Origin: Boesenbergia rotunda
Lineage: Eukaryota; Streptophyta; Magnoliopsida; Zingiberales; Zingiberaceae
Assembly: GCA_024364735.1 (NCBI GenBank)
Contig: JAGFNQ010004756.1
Location: 551,430-615,429, forward strand
Direction: 5' to 3'
Length of the DNA stretch: 64,000 nt
The position numbers and the translations under genes were made by a program. Of the stretch, positions 57,007 through 64,000 are shown in pieces. The notes under the pieces are model-generated. The model was not told the DNA's origin. It saw nothing but the letters and a program-made list of their open reading frames with translations, and did no database searches. Every line of letters begins with the position of its first letter. Within the stretch, counting starts at the first letter, position 1.

Positions 57007-58964
57007 CTAAGTCTCCACTTTTCACAAGCTTCCTGTTCTGCTACTCTTCCAGGGTCATAAATTATGAACTCTTTCTTGACCTCCAAGCTGGTATTTGTGT
57101 CGTCTCCCGTATTGCTCACATTTTTTTCCTCTTGCATGATTTGGTTGCATTGACTTGCTGGGAATTTGAAGAATATTCATTGATGAATCCATGGGAGCAA
57201 AATTTGAAATAGGATTTAAAATCTCATGAGAAACTTTCATATTGCTTTTCTTTCAGTGTTGATGAGTTGAAGCTGACAATGGACTTTAAATCAAAGATGA
57301 TGAACCAAATATAAAATTTTCACCGTCAAAGTCTTCTACAGAGGAATTGAAAGTAAAGCATGTTCCTCCCTGACAAGCACCTAGAGGTTCAATTTCTGTT
57401 GCAGCAATGCTACTTCCACAAGCAACATCCTCAGTTTCAGACTTTGGAACAAAATTTTCTGTATATTTGAGACCAAATTCTCTGTCTAAAGGATCTACAG
57501 AATCATTTTGATTTAGTTCGCCATGTGTTGGATCATCTCCAGTGTTATTCAAGTTTTGTGTGGTAGAAATAAGGCATTCACTTTCATCTAAAGGATTGAT
57601 CTTTGTGTATCAATAGATGCCTGGGTTGAGGCAACATGTTTGGATTTACGTGATGGTACTGAATCTTCTCTTAAACTTGGCTCTGCAACTAAGTTCTCTT
57701 GATAACGGGAATAATCCATCGATAAGCAACAATCAATAGAATCTGGACATTTACTTTCAAACACATCTTCAATGGAGGAAAATGTTTGAGAAAAGGTTTG
57801 ATGCAGTAGAATGATATTTTTTAGTTTAATATTTCTTTTTCTCATTCTGAAATCTTTACGACCAACCTTCCTTCCAATGAATGGCATAGTTAGACATCGT
57901 CCAGAAAATAAACTCTCCTTCAATAGGTCTTCTGTAGTTGTTGAACTTCTAAATTCTGTGTGTGCAATTCCTGCTTGCTCTGGCATACCTGTGAAATTGA
58001 AGATAGTCCTGACATTATCTGATTCTAGCTCTCTGAATCTCCACTTTATTATCCTTCTCAGCTGATGGATTTACAGGACTACAGCCAGAGGAAGTCGAAG
58101 AAGACTTGTCCTTAACAAACACAAAAGAACTAGATTGCCAAAATTGTCAGTAGTCAAATTAGGTTTCGAACTTCTCTCCTTGCTGTCGTTTAATGAAAAT
58201 GTATCCAAACTGCCTTTCTTACTCAGATCCCCAGTATTATCCCTATTGAAATTTGCTGAGGATCCAGCACCAAAATCAAATCCAGAAATTTCAGATTTAG
58301 TTGATGCGAAATTACCAAAATTTGGATTAACCGCTGGCATAGTTTGACTGGAACTAGTGTCTTCCTTCAATTCCCTCCCAAGCAGGAATATATCAGCAGC
58401 AGCATCACAACCACTTCTGTCGTGGATAAATGCAGTATCCTCAGCTCCTAAATTGCTGGATGTTGGATTTGACTCATGACCACCATGCTCCAGCTCCAGC
58501 TCCGAAGAACAAGATTCGGTGCTCTGCTTCAACCAGGAGCTTGTCTTCGTGCCACTCCGAAAGACAAAACCATCAGCATCAACTCCATGCTTCAAAGACT
58601 CAAACTTACCTGACTCCGAATTCTCTGCAACTTTTTCCTCCACTTTGGCATGAAACGGTATCCATCCAATGAACTTCTCCTGATGCCCGTGCGTTCTTCC
58701 AATCTCATTCGGCCAGGGAGCATCCGATGCCACAACTGCCGCACCGTAACGAAAGGGATTGAACCCTGTTTCATCCTCAGGGTCCGAAATCACATCCATC
58801 CGCACACGGGAGGATGCACGCTTCTTCCTCGCATTCGCGAGACGGGGTTTTGAGAGCCCGGCAGCCGTAGACTGCTCCCCACGAGACAGAAATCGAACAT
58901 CAGAAGATCCACCGCCGGAAATGGCAGAGCCGCGGTACCCACGCCCTAGGTCATTCCGACCCAT
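57007..58964 (-). pseudogene. N-terminal exon of the TPR-DnaJ pseudogene
   Basis: The start ATG at 58964 was chosen since the upstream reading from 59024 begins with GTG. The frame is open to about 58100 (DDP/NPFRYG, DGFVFRSG, ISGFDFGAG). It then shifts near 58130, 58035 and 57600 and carries stops near 57290 and 57250, ending at CEKWRLR and a GT donor at 57006. Confidence 0.8.
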
Positions 58965-60401
58965 GAAAACATGAGCTGAAGAATTCGGGACACAGCTGGA
59001 AGCGGTGAAGAAAGGAGATCTCACCGATGCAATAAAAATAAGGAAAGAAATGCTTGTATGGAATCCGGCGAAGTCGCTGCCGGCGTCGGGAGATTCAGGC
59101 TACCAGATCGATCGGTGGGTTTCGTCGTCTCGTTCCGCTACGTAGGCGGCGACGTGTTTATTTTCAAGTATTTTTTCAAAATAAAAATAGAGCAATGAGA
59201 AAAAATGGAAAAGTGAAAATCATAATAAATGATGTGGCATGACGTGACACTTTATATACACACGTTCAATTATCGCTTGGACACCATCGGCCCACCGCCT
59301 TGAATCAAACTATACCCTAGGGGGCACGGTGAACTCGTCGGAGATCGTGCATGTAAGGTGTCATGTCATTCACTATGATTTTCCCTCTCCTATTTTTATT
59401 CTCCCAATCATTATTCATAAAAATAATAGACAACGTGAATTCGCAACGTTAAACTCAATATGAATAATGACATTTCAATTGTAGCGATTTTCGACAGATT
59501 TATCGTGTGCTCTCAGGTTATAATTTGGTTCGGGACGATAATCGGAAGCCACCGTCGGTGTCCAGACCATAATCGGATATGTACATAAAAAATATCATGT
59601 CATTCACGTTGAATTTCACGCTGTAAATTCACTTAATATCATAGTTCTTTTCAAAATCAAATCGGGTTTCGTGTGATATCGCAAGGGGCGAGCCGCTTAT
59701 ATGCGGTCTTTTACCAAACGATGCACATGAGAATTAGGAATTACCAAAAGGTGTACTGAGGTTTCCTGTTTACCAAAGGGCTAGGGTTTCCTTTTTACCA
59801 AAGACGCATCAAATTTAATGATCTTTCTCTTATACCTCTCCCGCAAACAAATCTCTTTCTCAGTTAGAATTCCGAGACATCTGAACCACTTTTACAAATT
59901 TTTTAATTTAAAATAATATATTATGGCAGTCGGCTATAACAGCGTAAGGTAAACAAAGAAACTAAAAAAAATTATATTTATTTAATATAAATAAATATAT
60001 TAAATATTTCAGTTAAAAAAATATTTCTTAGAATGATTTCAGAAATATAAAAAGATATACTTTATATTTGATTAATATATATTAATATATTAATTAATAT
60101 ATTAATATAAAAAAACTTATCACATCACATTATTTCAGGCCGACATTAGATCTGAAATCAGATGACTTCAAGGTCAACGTGGACTCAAATTTTTTTCATT
60201 TTAAAAATATTTTTTATAATATTTAATCATGATTTATTAAATTAATTTTTTATAAGTTAATCTTTTATATAATTCTACAAGTTGTAATAAAAACATCTCA
60301 TTTTATTGAAATACTTAGGTATGATTAAAACATACTTACATTTGTTTAAACTTAAAACAAGAAGGTTTCATCTGGATACTACCTAAATACATAATGCATA
60401 G
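58965..60401. other. Intergenic, upstream of the TPR-DnaJ pseudogene
   Basis: Includes the likely 5' leader and promoter of the pseudogene (58965-59200), then AT-rich DNA with an ATTAATATATTAATA-type simple stretch near 60060-60115. No gene seen. Confidence 0.55.
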
Positions 60402-60814
60402 TAAAATTGGGTTCTCCTCGAAGTTCGCTTCCCTCAGCTCATCGTTCCTGCTCCAGCAGCCTCGATCTGTTGCCTTCAAACCCTCTTCGACTTTGACCCT
60501 CGTCCCTCAGATGTGCACATAAGCCCTCGGCTTGCCTCCATGTCATCCTTCACGTACGCCTCGAAGTCCGCTTCCCTCGGCTCATCGTCCCTGCTTTATC
60601 CATAGTCCCTCGGATGCGCACACAAGCCCACGGCTTGCTTCCATGCCACCCATCACCGTACCCCGAAGACGTTCAACCAAGTCTATGTGTATCCTGCAAA
60701 CCTGCACACTCGCATACACATATTAGATCAATATGAACCCCTAACTTAATCATATTGACACATACATCAAAACTCATGATCCTCCCGATCATACTTGGGT
60801 TGATTGCCCCAACA
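60402..60814 (-). mobile_element. LTR fragment inserted in or fused to the copia pol
   Basis: On the minus strand it begins TGTTGGGGCAATCAACCC at 60814 and has GAGTTTTGATGTATG and AGTGTGCAGG, in the same order as the Sirevirus-like LTRs. It contains two diverged copies of GATGAGC(T/C)GAGGGAAGCG. CATAG lies on both sides (60397-60401 and 60815-60819), but the left edge does not end in CA, so the target duplication is tentative. Confidence 0.5.
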
Positions 60815-60933
60815 CATAGTATACATCAAACTACCAATGACACTAGTATATGATTTTTTTTTCATATCGGCTATCTCTTCAGGAGTTTTGGGAGACATAC
60901 TTTTGCTCAGAACTACATCTTTCGCTGTAGCGT

Positions 60934-61537
60934 TTATTCAATGTTACAATCCAACATATCGAAGTGTTGTAGCATCTTAGTAATATAAGCTTCTTGGGAC
61001 AATCCCAAAAGCCTTTTTAATCGATCACGAATTATCCGTACTCCTAAGATGTACTCAGCTTCTCCTATATGTATTATGTCAAATTGTGATAAAAACCAAT
61101 ACTTGGCTTCAATCACAAACTTTAGGTCACTTCCAGCTATTAGCATATCATCAACATATAATGATAAGATGACAAACTTTCCTTTGTCCTTCCTTAGGTA
61201 AACACAATGATCCTCATTGATCATTTCGAAACTATAAGACAAAATGACTTCATTTAATCCATTGCCTTGATGTCTGTTTTAGCACATACATAGACTTCTT
61301 AAGTCTACATACTTTATTCTCTTGGCCCTCAGCTATATAACATTCTGGTTGTGTCATATAGATTTCTTCGTTAAGATTACCATTAAGGAAAACTGTCTTT
61401 ACATCCATTTGATGTAATTCTAAGTCAAAATGTGTCACTATAGCTAGGAGGACTCGTATTGACACAAACTTCACAACTGGAGAGAATGTCTCTTCAAAAT
61501 CAATATTCTCCATTTGGGTATATCCTTTTACAACCAA
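60934..61537 (-). pseudogene. Copia reverse transcriptase, frameshifted
   Basis: The 61537-61250 frame has MVVKGYTQMENIDFEETFSP, ELHQMDVKTVFLNGNLNEE and SMYVLKQTSRQW. The next frame (61242-60934) continues with LYVDDMLIAGSDLK (the YVDD catalytic box) and GEAEYILGVRI. A frame break lies at about 61245. Confidence 0.88.
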
Positions 61538-61889
61538 ACGAGCTTTGTATCAATTAATCAACTCATCCGCTTTCCTCTTAATTTTGGAAATCCACTTATT
61601 CCCAATAGTCCTTCGGCCTGGAGGAAGATCGACTAAATCTCAAACTTGATTCTTTCTCATGGACTTCATTTCCTCGTCCATTGCAACTTTTCATTTCTCC
61701 TTAACTAAGCATTTCAATGCTTCCTCAACCGTTCGAGGTTCTTCATCATCAACTGGGAGAATCATTAATGCCTCATTCTCAATGTCAAACATTCTCCGAG
61801 GAATAATCTGACGATTACTTCTTCGCAGGTTAGACTGTTGAGAAACTGACTCATTTATAGGTCATTTACTCCCACTAGGTTGACTAGAT

Positions 61890-63343
61890 TCAAGTATCCC
61901 CTGTGATTCTTGATTCTTGATTCGTTGATAAAGAAATAGTATCCTCCTCCTCTATTGCAAATAGAGGAGTTGATTTATCAACTTTACCTCTTGTTAGGAA
62001 CTCAGTTTCAAGAAAAGTGGCATCTCTTGACTCTATTTCAGAGATGGTTCCATCTTGTTGCTCACCAATAAAAACATAACACTTAGAGGTATTAGAATAT
62101 CTTATAAAGATACATTTTTTACCCCTCGGTCCTAATTTTTTATATTTGTGAGTCTTGTCATGAATATAAGCAGTTGACCTCATGGTCTCAGATTACTTAA
62201 ATCTGATTTTCTGTCTGTCCAAAGTTCATATAGGGTAGATGGAACAGATTTAGAAGGCACCCGGTTAAGTATGTGGGTTGCTGCCAATAATGCATCTCCC
62301 CAATAGGAAATAGGCAAATTAGCTTGAGCCATCATCGACCTAACCATTTCAAGCAGAGTTCGATTTCTTCTTTCAGCAACTTCATTTTGCTGTGGAGTCC
62401 CAGGGATAGTTAACTGTCTAATAATCCCTTTCTCATTACATATTGTCTTGAATTGATCAGACAAATATTCACCTCCACGGTTAGTGCGAAAGGTTTTAAC
62501 CTTACGTTCCAATTGATTCTCAACTTCGTTCAAATAACGATTAAAGCAATTTAATGCTTCAGATTTATGAGAAATCAAATACACATGATCAAAACGCATG
62601 AAGTCATCAATAAATGTAATGAAATAAGAAGTTCCATGTCTAGCCATCATGTTCATCGGACCACAAATATCCGAATGAATCAATTGCAATGGGGATTCAA
62701 CCCTAATAGCCTTACCAAACAGTTTCCTAGTTGCTTTTCCAACAAGACAATGCTCACATATAGACAAGTCAACTTTAGCACGAGTACCAAGCAGACCCTC
62801 TCTTGCTAATCTATTCATTCTTTCTTGTCCTATATGTCCCAATCTAGCATGCCAAACTTCATCATTAATATCAGCATCGCTAGTAAGAGCAATGTTTGAA
62901 AAACAACCATTATTTCCATAATTAACATCTGGTTTTACATCAAGAACCATGAAACCGTATGATACATAATTATATCCAATTAACACAGAGTTAATCTTAA
63001 GTTCTACACAATGACTATAAAAGTTCATACAATAACCTAATTCAAGAAGACAATTAACAGAAATCAGATTTCGTTGAATCTCAGGAGCATATAGGACATC
63101 ATGCAGAAACAAGGTGCGCCCACCACGAAGGTTGAGTTTGCAAGTGTCAATTCCTTTGACTTCAATTCTTGTATTGTTTCCCACATTTATCCACTTATTG
63201 ACAGCTGGTACCCGACGATACTCCACGTATGTAGCTCGATCACGAGTTACATGGTTCGTTGCTCCTGAATCTATAATCCACAAAGGATAAGAATCAGCTA
63301 ACAACACTGAACTAACAACATAAAACTCATGAAAAAAATACAA
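61890..63343 (-). pseudogene. Copia protease and integrase
   Basis: 63343-62180 is a long open frame. It has protease WIIDSGATNHVT, integrase zinc finger (HARLGHIGQERM to CEHCLVGKATR), then IHSDICGPM, FITFIDDFMRF and NEVAERRNRTLLEMVRSMM for the catalytic residues. The C-terminal region continues in another frame to about 61890 (KKCIFIRYSNTSKCYVF). The frame change is at about 62182. Confidence 0.9.
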
Positions 63344-63355
63344 ACATGGATTTAC

Positions 63356-63778
63356 CTATTTCGGCTTAGTATATTCCCGAGCAAAGTGACCCTTCTTGCC
63401 ACAGTTGTAGCAAGTCAGCTGGCTTTTAGGTTTTTTTTTCCAAACTTCTTTTCCTTTCTTCTTGATTGGGTCTTGCACAGCAGTAGCACCAGCTTCTTTT
63501 CCCTTACCCTTTCCTTTCTTGAACCATCTTTTCTTATTCTTAGTTTCAGAACCTTCAGCTACAAAAGCTTGTTCAGAAATCCTTACGGATTCGATTCTCT
63601 CCACCTCTAGTTCAATATGGCATGAGACATTAATAAAAGTCTTGATACTTTCACTATGAGTAAGGTTTTGTTTTATCGTTTCCCAAGAATCAGGAAGGGA
63701 ACGAATAACTGCCTGAACCTGTTGTTCATCGGTCAACTCATGACCAGCAGCCTTTAGCTCCCGAATTATATTCCCCAA
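63356..63778 (-). pseudogene. Copia gag C-terminal part with altered zinc knuckle
   Basis: The frame reads DEQQVQAVIRSLPDSWETIK, a basic stretch, and CYNCGKKGHFAREY, in which the last Cys of CCHC is Tyr. A frame break separates it from protease at about 63350. Upstream gag sequence continues to the window edge. Confidence 0.85.
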
Positions 63779-64000
63779 TACCCTCAGATGTTAGGTCATG
63801 GTAACATTCGGGTGCTTTTTACAACTGTCAAACTTAATTGTCAGTTGACGAAACTTGCTCAAGCTGACTTCACTCCATTTCTCTCTAAGGGTTACCTAGA
63901 CGACATGAGCAGATGGTAATAACTCATGAACTAATCAATATGCCCTTAGTAGTGGAGTTCTTTTTCTTCCATGCCCTATAGGCATTAAGATCAAGTTATG

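Larger units (their letters stand above)
44410..58964 (-). pseudogene. TPR-DnaJ co-chaperone gene (Arabidopsis TPR15/TPR16 type), decayed
   Basis: Pieces in transcript order: long N-terminal exon 58964-57007; TPR exons 54025-53781 and 52599-52475; then, after a gap with no recognisable exons, 46941-46735 and 45941-45706; J domain 44720-44642 and about 44555-44410. The start is MGRNDLGRGYRG; repeated FVF/FIFG-type motifs precede QEACEKWRLR|GNQAYAEG, the junction typical of this family. The 46941-46735 exon reads AAGNQAFKEGRHLDAIKHYS and IADCSLAIAL. The J domain has IKKAYRKAALSHHPDK with the HPD motif. The N-terminal exon has at least three frameshifts and two in-frame stops (near 57290 and 57250). 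The TPR exon has a 7-bp duplication near 53850 and one other shift. The last exon is shifted near 44515. Roughly 150 codons between the TPR groups were not found. I infer a pseudogene, although local assembly error cannot be excluded. Confidence 0.82.
60815..64000 (-). mobile_element. Ty1/copia gag-pol, 3' part and beyond the window edge
   Basis: Minus-strand order from the right edge: gag end, protease, integrase, reverse transcriptase up to SVIGSLMYTM, where it meets the LTR fragment at 60814. RNase H and a 3' LTR were not found in the window. The 5' LTR must lie right of 64000. Confidence 0.85.

Noticed and set aside
59022..59024. Start of the TPR-DnaJ frame at 59024
   Set aside because: The codon there is GTG; the first ATG in the frame is at 58964.

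Overview
This 64 kb window is nuclear DNA of a flowering plant, almost certainly a monocot. The evidence is spliced genes with GT-AG introns, a GC-rich compact cytokinin-oxidase gene in an AT-rich background, and dense nested LTR retrotransposons. Repeat style suggests Zingiberales, but that is only an inference. No rRNA, tRNA or CRISPR array was seen.

Host genes are few. From the left: (1) the first exon of an HSP70-interacting (HIP/FAM10) co-chaperone on the minus strand (458-567), continuing out of the window; (2) a complete eight-exon anthranilate synthase beta-subunit gene on the minus strand (1998-7958, 285 aa), which supplies ammonia for tryptophan synthesis; (3) a complete four-exon cytokinin dehydrogenase of the cytosolic CKX7 type on the plus strand (40087-42338, 537 aa); (4) a long decayed TPR-DnaJ co-chaperone gene on the minus strand (about 44400-58964), with stops, frameshifts and missing middle exons, whose introns hold a Sirevirus-like fragment, a SINE and a hAT transposon.

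The rest is mobile DNA. From 9.9 to 26.8 kb there is a nest. A copia leader/gag relic abuts a roughly 2.1 kb LTR (10579-23059) that is split by a Sirevirus-like element (11243-21592). That element is itself split by a copia element (13338-19435, TSD AATTA) carrying a fragment of the plastid rpoB gene. Next come an unrecognised internal region and a 2.0 kb copia LTR bordered by internal sequence on both sides. From 26.8 to 39.4 kb a foldback-type inverted repeat is interrupted by a 12.1 kb Ty3/gypsy Tat-like element (27192-39334, TSD TAAGT). This element has gag but no recognisable pol. It carries a ten-copy 117-bp tandem array with a TATA motif in every unit and two antisense genes, each with its own TATA box. 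A 2.1 kb solo-LTR-like unit (TSD GTGAT) sits in its gag start. At the right end a copia gag-pol on the minus strand (60815-64000) runs off the window and is interrupted by another LTR fragment.

The most unusual items are the pol-less Tat-like element with its in-frame promoter-like array and antisense gene pair, the plastid rpoB capture, and two unrelated repeats that share the same architecture of palindrome cluster plus mini-hairpin tandem array, one of them inside the anthranilate synthase intron. All homology calls come from reading motifs by eye; no database search was run.
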